From JAQUQI01 sp041650035 (lineage in GTDB: Bacteria; Omnitrophota; Gorgyraeia; JABMRG01), in NCBI GenBank assembly GCA_041650035.1, contig JBAZLY010000021.1, positions 1 to 19,796 on the forward strand: a stretch of DNA of 19,796 nt, read 5' to 3'. The position numbers and the translations under genes are program-made. Below the pieces are notes generated by a model. That model was not told the origin of the DNA and did no database searches. It saw nothing but the letters and a program-made list of their open reading frames with translations. Below are positions 1-7,582 of the stretch, piece after piece. The first letter of the stretch is position 1, and each line of letters begins with the position of its first letter.

Positions 1-22
1 TCAACAGAAAATTGAGAAGAGT

Positions 23-127
23 GACAGACGTTTTGAAAATTGTGAGGCACAGTGTCCCCAAGCCAAGAAGGGCAGTGTCCCCCTGGTCTTTTTTACCAAA
101 CAGCAGCGGGTATTAGATTCCTCGCTT
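23..127 (+). repeat. 105-bp dispersed repeat, copy A (inverted partner at 10301-10405)
   Basis: This 105-bp stretch matches the reverse complement of 10301-10405 without gaps; I count 94 of 105 identical bases. Inside it the decamer CAGTGTCCCC occurs twice, at 50-59 and 73-82, so 23 bp apart. Similarity fades beyond the edges, although a GAATGACAG/GAACGACAG motif follows both copies after a small gap. No credible reading frame is conserved between the copies. It looks like a small intergenic dispersed element (REP- or MITE-like). No transposase gene is in view, so the class is inferred. Confidence 0.85.
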
Positions 128-210
128 GAATGACAGGCGTCGTTGGCAACGGCAGGCTCTGGTTAAAATAACGGGTTAAAACATGCAATAACGCAGGAAA
201 AACATCAAAA

Positions 211-1377
211 CTAACTTGACGTCCCCATACCAATACCCTGGGCCTTCTGGAATACCTTGCCTTCGGTCTGTATGGAGGGGGCAATTATAAGCTCTACAAG
301 GTTCATCTCTTTTATATTACGCGCTCCAAGATTACCCATAGATGTCATGAGAGCGCCCATCAGATTCTGTGAACCGTCATCAAGCCTCGCGGGGCCGAAT
401 AATATTTCTTTTAATGTGCCTGTAGTGCCGACGCGTATCCTTGTCCCGCGCGGAAGATTCGCGTGCGGAGTCGCCATACCCCAGTGATAACCTCTCCCGG
501 GGGCTTCTTTAGCCCTTGCAAAAGCAGAGCCTACCATGACCGCGTCCGCGCCTGAAGCAAATGCCTTACATATTTCGCCGCCTCTGGACATGCCGCCATC
601 GGTAATAATTGACACATATCTTTTTTTGCGCTTAAAATAATGATCTCTTGCCGCCGCGCAGTCGGCGGTAGCGGTTACCTGCGGCACTCCGATACCCAAT
701 ACCCCGCGTGTGGTGCATGCCGCGCCGGGACCGATACCGACAAGCAGGCCTTCTATACCTGTGTCCATGAGCTCAAGGGCCGTTTTATAACTACAGGTAT
801 TTCCGACAATAACAGGCAGTTTCAGCCTTGAACAGAATTTCTTGAAGTCAAGCACCTTGTATTCTTTTGTGATATGCTTAACCGTCGTAACAGTTGATTG
901 GACAATGAATATGTCGGCACCGGCAGACTGGGCGATCTGCCCAAACCTCTCCGCGCGTTGAGGTATAGCGCTTACGACAGCCGGGACATTGGCCTCCTTG
1001 ATCTCGCGTATCCTTTTTTCAATAAGGCCTTCCTTGATAGGTTTGGTATACAGTGATTGCACAAGCTCTGTGGCTTTTTGCGGGCTGGCCTTGGCGATTT
1101 TGTCAAGGACCTGGCCAGGGTCTTCATAACGTGTCTGGACACCCTCAAGATTCAACACCGCGAAACCCCCAAGCTTGCCGAATTCAATGGCAAACCTGAC
1201 ATCAACTACCCCGTCCATCGCGGCGGCTATTATAGGCACCTTAAATTTAATCCTGCCGAGCCTCCATGCTGTATCGACCTCATTAGGGTTTACAGTCACA
1301 TCACCGGGTACAAGCGCTACCTCGTCAAATCCGTAACAACGCCGAGCTTTTCTGTCCTTTCCAATCCACTCACCCAT
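211..1377 (-). CDS. guaB3: GuaB3-type IMP dehydrogenase family protein (no CBS domains)
   Basis: The 388-residue protein belongs to the IMP dehydrogenase/GMP reductase TIM-barrel family, which oxidises IMP to XMP with NAD+ in guanine nucleotide synthesis. The catalytic-loop segment GIGPGAACTTRGVLGIGVPQ lies around residues 214-233, with the nucleophile Cys221. The phosphate-binding segment DGGMSRGGEICKAFASGADA begins at Asp260. The two CBS domains that canonical GuaB carries between its barrel halves are absent. The length (about 375-390 aa) and the AACTTRGVLGIGVPQ signature are typical of GuaB3, best known from actinobacteria and cyanobacteria. The ATG at 1377 is preceded by AAGGAG, and a near-consensus promoter lies at 1411-1439, so the gene is probably transcribed alone. 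The family call is firm; IMP dehydrogenase activity is inferred from characterised relatives. Confidence 0.9.
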   Translation of the reverse strand: MGEWIGKDRKARRCYGFDEVALVPGDVTVNPNEVDTAWRLGRIKFKVPIIAAAMDGVVDVRFAIEFGKLGGFAVLNLEGVQTRYEDPGQVLDKIAKASPQKATELVQSLYTKPIKEGLIEKRIREIKEANVPAVVSAIPQRAERFGQIAQSAGADIFIVQSTVTTVKHITKEYKVLDFKKFCSRLKLPVIVGNTCSYKTALELMDTGIEGLLVGIGPGAACTTRGVLGIGVPQVTATADCAAARDHYFKRKKRYVSIITDGGMSRGGEICKAFASGADAVMVGSAFARAKEAPGRGYHWGMATPHANLPRGTRIRVGTTGTLKEILFGPARLDDGSQNLMGALMTSMGNLGARNIKEMNLVELIIAPSIQTEGKVFQKAQGIGMGTSS

Positions 1378-1410
1378 TATAAACTCCTTAATCTATTGAA
1401 TATTTCTGTT

Positions 1411-1439
1411 ATCATATCGAATCAGCCGTTATTTGTCAA
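1411..1439 (-). promoter_or_regulatory. sigma70-like promoter of guaB3
   Basis: On the minus strand TTGACA (1439-1434) is followed after exactly 17 bp by TATGAT (1416-1411). That is a perfect -35 box and a 5/6 -10 box at optimal spacing, about 35 bp upstream of the guaB3 start codon, implying a short leader containing the AAGGAG ribosome binding site. Confidence 0.85.
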
Positions 1440-1506
1440 GGCTGTTTTTGGGCGCCTGTTTTTAAGCATGTCACGGCGGGAAGAAATCGGCTAAATCGGG
1501 CAATGT

Positions 1507-1534
1507 CCCGCGCGGCGGTGCGGTATCGCGCGGG
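1507..1534 (-). terminator. GC-rich hairpin directly after the TPR/peptidase gene
   Basis: CCCGCGCG (1507-1514) and CGCGCGGG (1527-1534) form a perfect 8-bp stem with a 12-base loop that abuts the stop codon at 1535. Its position suggests the end of the groES-groEL-TPR transcript. On the minus strand no T-run follows, so intrinsic termination would be weak; it could instead stabilise the 3' end. Confidence 0.4.
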
Positions 1535-2995
1535 TTATTTTAAAAAAGAATTTAGATATTTATTGAAATTTGAATCTATCCTATCAATGCTATTGGCATA
1601 AACCTTGGTGAATGCCTTCTGCCACGGCCTTGACCTTTTTAGTTCATAAAAAAGCCTCGCAAGTTTGTGTGGGCCGTATTGTTCATACAAATAAGAAAAA
1701 AATAATCTTGACTGTAGATATGCCGCCGCGATTGTTGGCGGCGTTCTCTCCTGGAGAAACATGTCGTTTATCAGCTCAAGACTAAACGGGCCGTTATCTT
1801 TCATATACCCTGAAAGAAAGGCCTTGTCGCTATTTGTTATAGCGGTATCGGGTTCATTGAACTGCGCAAAGCCTTCATTCAGCCAGATAGGCATGCCTGC
1901 CCCGAAATTAAGATAGAGCGCGGCATGAGAATATTCATGAAACAAAACGCGCCTTAAATTTTTATCGTCGCGCGATATGTCCTGATACCTAAGGCGTATC
2001 TTGCCGTCATAAAGCCCCTGCGTCCAATGCGGCTGGTCCGTCGCCTGCTCAAACTGCCTGTCATCATATATAATTACGGGAACCACCTCTTCAGAATACA
2101 TTCCGTATTTTTCACCAAGCAGCCGTTTAGCCTCATCCAGGATATCCAGTATAATGCCGGCATACTCCGGGCCTATATCCCTGTCAAAACGAATCTTGAA
2201 GCAGGTCTCTGTCTTTGTGCCGAAACCGCTTTCAATCGGCCTTTCCCTTTCCAGGGATTCCACGCGTTTTTTGATATCGGGGTTTCGCGGGTCAAGCTGG
2301 AGGGCGCGTTTGAAATATTTCAGGGCATCGGTAAATTTATCCTGTTTATAATAAAGGTTTCCCGTAACGATATACGCCCCCGTCTCCTTGGGTATGAGAG
2401 AAACAGCCTCAAGGGCGTGCTCTAATGCCTTGTCATAGCGCTCGTCCTTCTGAAGATAACCGGAATACTCAAGTAATATGGCGTAGAGATTTTTCTTTAA
2501 TACCTCGTCAAGCGGCATATGCCTTAACCCCTGCCTGATATTTTCAAGCGCGGCCTCAAATTTGCCGGTTTCGGCAAGCTTTAAGGCAAAATTATTATAA
2601 GCGGTTGAGAGCTGTTCTCTGACAAAACGCTCGCCCGGGGTCAGCTTAAAGGCCCGCAGGATGCTATTTATTGAATCTTCATACCGGCCCTGGCGGTAAT
2701 ATATTGCAGCTATGCCGCAATAAGCACTGCTTAAATTCTTTTTGATGGTATTATTGCCGGGCTCGCTTTGCAGGGCATATTCAAAATATGTCACGGCCTG
2801 TTTGAAGTGATTATCGCGCATGCTCTCGCGGCCTTTTTTGGCAAAATCATCAGCTATATCCGCCAATGCCCCTGAAAAGGGCGGGCATAAACCGCAAATA
2901 ACACATAGGGCGGTGAATAGAAAAACAACAGGGCGCCGTAACGCGCGCCCTGTTGTTTTTTCGTCTTGCATATTAAAGCCGCGGGAAGACAGCAT
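1535..2995 (-). CDS. Exported TPR protein with C-terminal peptidase MA-like (gluzincin) domain
   Basis: This 486-residue protein has a signal peptide: basic residues ALRRP at 18-22, a hydrophobic stretch at 23-37, and a likely cleavage after ALA at 43-45. About five TPR-like helical pairs fill roughly residues 47-245, the clearest being AYIVTGNLYYKQDKFTDALK from 207. The C-terminal half contains HEYSH (353-357) and, 17 residues later, WLNEGFAQF with Glu374, which is the HExxH plus downstream Glu arrangement of gluzincin metallopeptidases such as the peptidase MA-like family. A periplasmic or envelope zinc protease, or a substrate-binding relative, is therefore likely; the substrate is unknown. 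The start codon overlaps the groEL stop (TAATG), which points to translational coupling. Met9 is an alternative start but lacks a ribosome binding site. Confidence 0.8.
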   Translation of the reverse strand: MLSSRGFNMQDEKTTGRALRRPVVFLFTALCVICGLCPPFSGALADIADDFAKKGRESMRDNHFKQAVTYFEYALQSEPGNNTIKKNLSSAYCGIAAIYYRQGRYEDSINSILRAFKLTPGERFVREQLSTAYNNFALKLAETGKFEAALENIRQGLRHMPLDEVLKKNLYAILLEYSGYLQKDERYDKALEHALEAVSLIPKETGAYIVTGNLYYKQDKFTDALKYFKRALQLDPRNPDIKKRVESLERERPIESGFGTKTETCFKIRFDRDIGPEYAGIILDILDEAKRLLGEKYGMYSEEVVPVIIYDDRQFEQATDQPHWTQGLYDGKIRLRYQDISRDDKNLRRVLFHEYSHAALYLNFGAGMPIWLNEGFAQFNEPDTAITNSDKAFLSGYMKDNGPFSLELINDMFLQERTPPTIAAAYLQSRLFFSYLYEQYGPHKLARLFYELKRSRPWQKAFTKVYANSIDRIDSNFNKYLNSFLK

Positions 2996-4632
2996 TACAT
3001 CATCCCCATCCCGCCTCCCATACCCCCGCCCGGCATAGGCGGCATTGCGGGTTTATCTTTTTCCGGTATGTCCGTTATCAGCGTCTCTGTGGTTAAGAGC
3101 AGTGCTGATATACTGGCCGCGTTCTGAAGGGCTGTCCTGGTAACCTTGGCAGGGTCAATTATACCCGAGCTTACCATATCAACATATTCCCCTTTTTGAG
3201 CGTCATAACCGATATTTTGTTTTTCTCCCTTTACCTTCTCAACTATAACAGAACCTTCAGCGCCGGCATTCTCGGCTATCTTTCTGATAGGCTCCTCCAA
3301 CGCCCTTTTGACTATATTAGCGCCTACCTTTTCATCACCTTTAAGCTTAAGGTCTTCAAGCTTTGGTATGGCGCGAAGCAGGGCCACACCCCCTCCGGCA
3401 ACAATGCCTTCTTCGCTGGCGGCCCTCGTAGCGTGCAGAGCGTCTTCGACGCGCGCCTTCTTTTCCTTCATCTCCGTCTCGGTCGCGGCGCCGACATTAA
3501 TAACAGCAACGCCACCAGCTATCTTGGCAAGGCGCTCCTGAAGTTTTTCCTTATCATAATCGGAATCCGTATCCTCGATTTGACGCTTTATCTGATTGAT
3601 CCTTCCCTTGATGTCAGCCTGTTTTCCGGCACCTTCAACGATTGTAGTGTTCTCTTTGTCAATAGATATCCTCTTTGCCTTGCCGAGGTCATCCAGTGTG
3701 ATGTTCTCAAGCTTGATGCCAAGGTCCTCGGTTATGGCCTTACCGTTGGTAAGTATAGCGATATCCTCAAGCATGGCCTTTCTCCTGTCGCCGTACCCCG
3801 GCGCCTTAACGGCAGCGCACATAAATGTGCCGCGAAGCTTGTTAACAACCAGCGTCGCCAATGCCTCGCCTTCCACATCCTCGGCGATTATAAGAAGCGG
3901 CTTGCCTGTCCTTGCGATCTTTTCAAGAAGAGGAAGCATATCCTTCATCGCGGATATTTTCTTCTCATGAATAAGGATATAGGGGTCTTCAAGCGAGACC
4001 TCCATCTTCTCGGCATCCGTCACAAAATAAGGCGACAGATAACCCTGGTCAAACTGCATGCCTTCCACAACATCAAGCGTTGTAGCCATTGATTTTGCCT
4101 CTTCAACGGTGATAACGCCGTCCTTACCGACCTTTTCCATAGCGTCTGCGATAAGGTTACCGACGGTAGTGTCGCCGTTTGCGGATATAGTGGCTACCTG
4201 GGATATCTCGGTATGGCCCTTGACAGGTTTTGATATAGAATTCAAAAACTCTATAACAGCCTCAACCGCCTTCTCGATGCCGCGCTTTAAGGCCATGGGG
4301 TTGGCGCCCGCCGTAACATTTTTCAATCCTTCCCTGTAGATAGACTGGGCAAGTATTGTCGCTGTCGTAGTGCCGTCTCCGGCGATATCAGATGTCTTTG
4401 AAGCCACCTCTTTTACGAGTTCGGCGCCCATATTCTCATACGGGTCTTCAAGCTCTATCTCTTTGGCGACGGTTACGCCGTCTTTTGTGATTGTCGGTGA
4501 ACCGAATTTCTTGTCCAAGACTACGTTTCTGCCTTTAGGGCCAAGAGTGACCTTTACGGCATCGGCAAGCTTGTCAAGGCCTGCCTGCAGTTTGCGCCTT
4601 GCCTCATCACTGTATATGATCTGTTTTGCCAT
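2995..4632 (-). CDS. groEL: Chaperonin GroEL (60 kDa, Hsp60)
   Basis: A complete 545-residue GroEL. It forms the double-ring ATP-driven folding chamber with GroES in the cytoplasm. The ATP-binding segment GDGTTTATILA begins at residue 85, with Asp86 corresponding to the catalytic Asp87 of E. coli. The apical and equatorial sequences are typical, including the AASEEGIVAGGGVALLRA segment. The C-terminus is the usual Gly-Met-rich tail (GGGMGGGMGMM) that lines the cavity floor. AAGGAGG lies about 9 bases before the ATG. It follows groES by 71 bp and shares one base with the next gene, so all three are probably one heat-shock transcript under the CIRCE operator at 5025-5051. Confidence 0.98.
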   Translation of the reverse strand: MAKQIIYSDEARRKLQAGLDKLADAVKVTLGPKGRNVVLDKKFGSPTITKDGVTVAKEIELEDPYENMGAELVKEVASKTSDIAGDGTTTATILAQSIYREGLKNVTAGANPMALKRGIEKAVEAVIEFLNSISKPVKGHTEISQVATISANGDTTVGNLIADAMEKVGKDGVITVEEAKSMATTLDVVEGMQFDQGYLSPYFVTDAEKMEVSLEDPYILIHEKKISAMKDMLPLLEKIARTGKPLLIIAEDVEGEALATLVVNKLRGTFMCAAVKAPGYGDRRKAMLEDIAILTNGKAITEDLGIKLENITLDDLGKAKRISIDKENTTIVEGAGKQADIKGRINQIKRQIEDTDSDYDKEKLQERLAKIAGGVAVINVGAATETEMKEKKARVEDALHATRAASEEGIVAGGGVALLRAIPKLEDLKLKGDEKVGANIVKRALEEPIRKIAENAGAEGSVIVEKVKGEKQNIGYDAQKGEYVDMVSSGIIDPAKVTRTALQNAASISALLLTTETLITDIPEKDKPAMPPMPGGGMGGGMGMM

Positions 4633-4703
4633 TTCTTAAACCTCCTTGAATTTGTCCGCAAACCGTGTCCTTTACAAAGGCCGGTATGCCGCGTTTAACA
4701 ATG

Positions 4704-4991
4704 CTATTTTACTATAGCAAGTATATCCTCTTCCTTTACAATAAGCATGTCATCGCCGTCAATCTTTATCTCTGTGCCTGAATATTTTCCGTAAAGCACC
4801 TTATCCCCAACCTTCACCTCCAGGGGAATAAGCTTTCCATCCTCTGTCTTGCCTTTGCCTACAGCTATAACCTTGCCTTCCTGTTGTTTCTCTTTCGCGG
4901 TATCAGGCAAAATGATACCACCCTTTGTCTTCTCTTCAGCCTCTAAAGGCTGAACGAGGACCCTGTCACATAACGGTTGAATCTTTGCCAT
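4704..4991 (-). CDS. groES: Co-chaperonin GroES (10 kDa, Hsp10)
   Basis: A complete 95-residue GroES, the heptameric lid of the GroEL chamber. The mobile loop that contacts GroEL is visible around residues 16-34 (EEKTKGGIILPDTAKEK), and the protein begins with the characteristic IQPLCDRVLVQPLEAEEKT. The start at 4991 is supported by a strong TAAGGAGGTG ribosome binding site a few bases upstream. It is the first gene of the groES-groEL-TPR/peptidase operon, and its leader carries the CIRCE operator. Confidence 0.98.
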   Translation of the reverse strand: MAKIQPLCDRVLVQPLEAEEKTKGGIILPDTAKEKQQEGKVIAVGKGKTEDGKLIPLEVKVGDKVLYGKYSGTEIKIDGDDMLIVKEEDILAIVK

Positions 4992-5024
4992 TTTTGCACC
5001 TCCTTATGCTTTTTTTGGCTTTTG

Positions 5025-5051
5025 TTAGCACTCCTATTTGATGAGTGCTAA
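5025..5051 (-). promoter_or_regulatory. CIRCE operator (HrcA binding site)
   Basis: TTAGCACTC (5025-5033), a 9-bp spacer, and GAGTGCTAA (5043-5051) match the CIRCE consensus exactly in both arms and spacing. It lies 33 bp upstream of the groES start, within the transcribed leader. HrcA repression with release on heat shock is the established role; hrcA itself is not in this window. Confidence 0.97.
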
Positions 5052-5109
5052 ATTTTGATATACAATCCATCAAATAAGGATTTTTGATTAATTTTTCTTC
5101 AGAGATTGA

Positions 5110-5137
5110 ATTATAACAAATTTTGATACTTTGTCAA
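5110..5137 (-). promoter_or_regulatory. Consensus sigma70 promoter of groESL
   Basis: On the minus strand TTGACA (5137-5132) and TATAAT (5115-5110) are separated by 16 bp. Both hexamers are perfect. Transcription would start near 5103, giving a leader of roughly 110 bases that includes the CIRCE element. Three A-tracts lie immediately upstream. Confidence 0.9.
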
Positions 5138-5139
5138 GA

Positions 5140-5171
5140 TTTTTTTTCGGTTTTTTTTGCGGATTTTTTTT
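5140..5171 (-). promoter_or_regulatory. Phased A-tracts / UP-element-like region upstream of groESL promoter
   Basis: Three runs of eight A (minus strand) occupy 5140-5147, 5151-5158 and 5164-5171, with start-to-start spacings of 11 and 13 bp. They begin 2 bp upstream of the -35 hexamer. Near-helical phasing of A-tracts is known to bend DNA, and A-rich sequence at this position can bind the RNA polymerase alpha subunit. The activating role here is inferred. Confidence 0.55.
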
Positions 5172-5253
5172 CACGGTTGTTTCGCAAGCCTTTCAGTATT
5201 ACGAAGCACCGGTATCAGGCGCGTTTTAAGAATCTCCTGTTTTTGTATTATTT

Positions 5254-6363
5254 TTACGCCTTTGGGGCCTTTTCTCTTTTGCCTGAATATTTCATATGTC
5301 TGCTCTTTTGTAATATTATTTCCGCAAGGCCCGTCTTGTTAAGGTAGGCCTGTATTTTTGATTCACCGGAAGTAATGCCGTTAAAGTTTTTATTGCTATC
5401 CCACGGCAGATGTAAAACATTAATCCCTAAAAATGACAACTTCTTTAAGGTGCTGTATATAATGGGGGAAAACGCCTTTGCGCAATTTCCGGAAAAGACC
5501 ATGTTGTTCAATCCCCCCATAACCGATATCCCGTCCCCTATATGTTTTAATATTTGGGAGCGAAACACATCAAACGCGAGACTGACCTTATCGTCCTTGC
5601 CGTTTAGCTTTAACATATCGTTTAATTCCATGTCATAACCCGTGAGGCCCTTGAAGCCGCTTTCTTTCTTAAGCATTTCATCAATTTCATAAATCGAAAA
5701 ATTATGCACATTCATCAGATAAAATACAATGCCCGGGTCAAGCGCCCCGCAAGCCGTCCTGGACATTACACCTTCAAGCGGCGTATATCCCAAGCTTATG
5801 GAAAGAGGTCTCTTGTCGCAAATAGCGCAAATAGTCGTCTGTTTATCAAAGACTACGGATATGGTCTTGTCCTTTGCCGGGAAATAGCCGGCATTCGCTT
5901 CGTGAAATATACCATGAAACCCCCACTTCTTTATTTTGCTGTTTCGATAATATTCAAACGGCAGGGCATAGTATTTTTCTTCGTCAGGCAGTCGTAAAAA
6001 GAACGATGTCTCAAAAAAGGCAATAAGCGGTATGCCGGGAAATACCCTTTGAAATTTTTTCAGCATCTCAAGGGTTAGCGGAACATAGAACGGAAACAGA
6101 TCTATAAGCTTGGCAAACCGCGAAAAAAACCTCGCGCCGATAAACGTTGGCCCGGCAAAGTAATCCCCGCCGAATAACACCCTGAACGATATCGCGTCTA
6201 TCTTGTTTTTGCCGGCAATACTGTTAATATAACCTTTTAAGGATTTATCGTCCTGTATCTCATCGGATTTTTTAACAAATAAAACCGGGCAGCGCCCGCC
6301 GCGCGCTTGCCTGAAAGACCATATCCGGACATCGCTTGGACTGTAATCAACAACCATTAACAT
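5254..6363 (-). CDS. Degenerate acetate kinase homologue (probable pseudoenzyme)
   Basis: This 369-residue protein aligns along its length with acetate kinase but has lost most active-site residues. The N-terminal NxGSSS loop is replaced by DYSPSD (Asp6 in place of the catalytic Asn). FRVLFGG keeps the Arg (Arg61), FFETSFF has Glu118 in place of the transition-state Asp, and GFHG keeps His150. GYTPLEGVMSRTACGALDPG keeps the fold signature, but Ala204 stands where the substrate Arg belongs. The phosphate-binding HLGxG loop reads VFDKQ, the FTAGIGEN segment reads FSGNCAKAF, and the C-terminal TDEE is missing. Its ATG overlaps the end of the intact acetate kinase by 17 bp and has AAGGAG 10 bases upstream. 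I infer a regulatory or structural partner, or altered specificity; the open frame argues against a recent pseudogene. Confidence 0.8.
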   Translation of the reverse strand: MLMVVDYSPSDVRIWSFRQARGGRCPVLFVKKSDEIQDDKSLKGYINSIAGKNKIDAISFRVLFGGDYFAGPTFIGARFFSRFAKLIDLFPFYVPLTLEMLKKFQRVFPGIPLIAFFETSFFLRLPDEEKYYALPFEYYRNSKIKKWGFHGIFHEANAGYFPAKDKTISVVFDKQTTICAICDKRPLSISLGYTPLEGVMSRTACGALDPGIVFYLMNVHNFSIYEIDEMLKKESGFKGLTGYDMELNDMLKLNGKDDKVSLAFDVFRSQILKHIGDGISVMGGLNNMVFSGNCAKAFSPIIYSTLKKLSFLGINVLHLPWDSNKNFNGITSGESKIQAYLNKTGLAEIILQKSRHMKYSGKREKAPKA

Positions 6364-7582
6364 TTCTGATCAACTCCTTATATGATTCTCTGGCAATCAT
6401 CGTCTCCTCATCCGTAGGAACAATAAGTATCTTTGTTTCAGACTCGCGAGATGAGATATTACTAATACCGCCGTTATAGCGGGCATTTTTTTCTTTGTTA
6501 AGCTGGATACCCAAAAATGCCGCGTTTTCACAAATAGCCTGCCGCAATATGGCTGAACCTGTCCCGAGCGAATCGGTAAACACCAGGATATCCGCCTTTT
6601 TTAATATTAATGAATAAAAACTTATATATGACCTTACCCTTCGCGTGTATATATTGAATGCCATTTTGGCCCTGGAATTTTTATCCATGTCCTTTATAGC
6701 ATCCCTTAAATCCGATGAAGAACTCAAAATGCCGAGAACACCGCTTTTATTATTAAAGATATTCTCGGCCTCCTGGGCTGAAAACCGTTCTTTGGCCATT
6801 ATGTAAAACACCATACCCGGATCAATATCACCGCAGCGTGTATTCATAAGCAGGCCCTCAAGCGGCGTAAATCCCATGGAATTATTCACTGACCTGCCGC
6901 CGTTTATAGCCGAAACACTGGAACCGCCCGCGCCAAGATGACAGCTTATGATCCTCTGCGCGCCCCTGTCCTTTTTCAAAAACTTGCACGCCTCCTCCAT
7001 GACATATCTATGCGAAATACCATGGAAGCCAATTTTTCTTATATGATATTTTTTAATAATTTTCAGCGAAAGCGCGTATGTGGCGAATTCCCGCGGTATA
7101 GTCCTATGAAATGCTGTATCAGATACGACAAATTGTTTTATTCCGTGGTATTCGTTGTGGCAGAACTCTATCAAGTTGTAAATTATCGGATTATGTATAG
7201 CGGCAAGACGCAATGTCTCTTTCAGCTTCCGCAAAACGACCTTGTCTACCATCGCGGGCCGGGTAAAGAACGGCCCGGGATGGACATATCTGTGAGCAAA
7301 AATATCAAATGTTATGTTTTTGTTTTTCCCAGCGTCATCCGCAATCAGCTCAAGTATCTTCTTGAGGGCGGTAGAATGACTGGCAAGCGGCGTCTTGATT
7401 ACCCTCTTCTTCCCGCGGGCATAATGCGTGATAACGGAGATATCTTCAGCTTTAATACCCACCCTTTCGGCTTCTCCGCGCACAAGTTCCGTGCCGGAGG
7501 GCATCATTATTATCTTGTATTTCAGAGAAGAGCTTCCGCAGTTAAGAACAAGTATATTAACCCTGCTCTTGCTAAATGTCAT
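6347..7582 (-). CDS. ackA: Acetate kinase (acetokinase family), catalytically intact
   Basis: The 411-residue protein carries the residues expected for acetate kinase, which interconverts acetate plus ATP and acetyl phosphate. Visible are LNCGSSSLKY with Asn14, AHRYVHPG with Arg98, AIHNP with His130, SDTAFH with Asp155, GFHGISH with His187, HLGAGGSS, TPLEGLLMNTRCGDIDPG with Arg249, and PTDEE near 389-393. The usual FTAGIGEN loop reads FTDSLGTGSA, so nucleotide contacts may differ, and a related acid such as propionate or butyrate is possible. I chose the ATG at 7582 because GGAG lies 5 bases before it; a TTG at 7597 in the same frame is less likely. It overlaps the upstream M20 gene by 11 bp and the downstream homologue by 17 bp. 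No phosphotransacetylase gene is in the window. Confidence 0.88.
   Translation of the reverse strand: MTFSKSRVNILVLNCGSSSLKYKIIMMPSGTELVRGEAERVGIKAEDISVITHYARGKKRVIKTPLASHSTALKKILELIADDAGKNKNITFDIFAHRYVHPGPFFTRPAMVDKVVLRKLKETLRLAAIHNPIIYNLIEFCHNEYHGIKQFVVSDTAFHRTIPREFATYALSLKIIKKYHIRKIGFHGISHRYVMEEACKFLKKDRGAQRIISCHLGAGGSSVSAINGGRSVNNSMGFTPLEGLLMNTRCGDIDPGMVFYIMAKERFSAQEAENIFNNKSGVLGILSSSSDLRDAIKDMDKNSRAKMAFNIYTRRVRSYISFYSLILKKADILVFTDSLGTGSAILRQAICENAAFLGIQLNKEKNARYNGGISNISSRESETKILIVPTDEETMIARESYKELIRNVNGC

Noticed and set aside
93..284. 63-codon minus-strand frame overlapping the end of guaB3
   Set aside because: It overlaps repeat copy A and guaB3, and its composition is not protein-like.
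3196..4092. 298-codon plus-strand frame opposite groEL
   Set aside because: It is antisense to a strongly conserved gene, and the translation shows no known pattern or start signal.
5140..5171. T-runs on the plus strand read as a transcription terminator
   Set aside because: No plus-strand gene precedes them and no stable hairpin adjoins; as minus-strand A-tracts next to the groESL promoter they make more sense.
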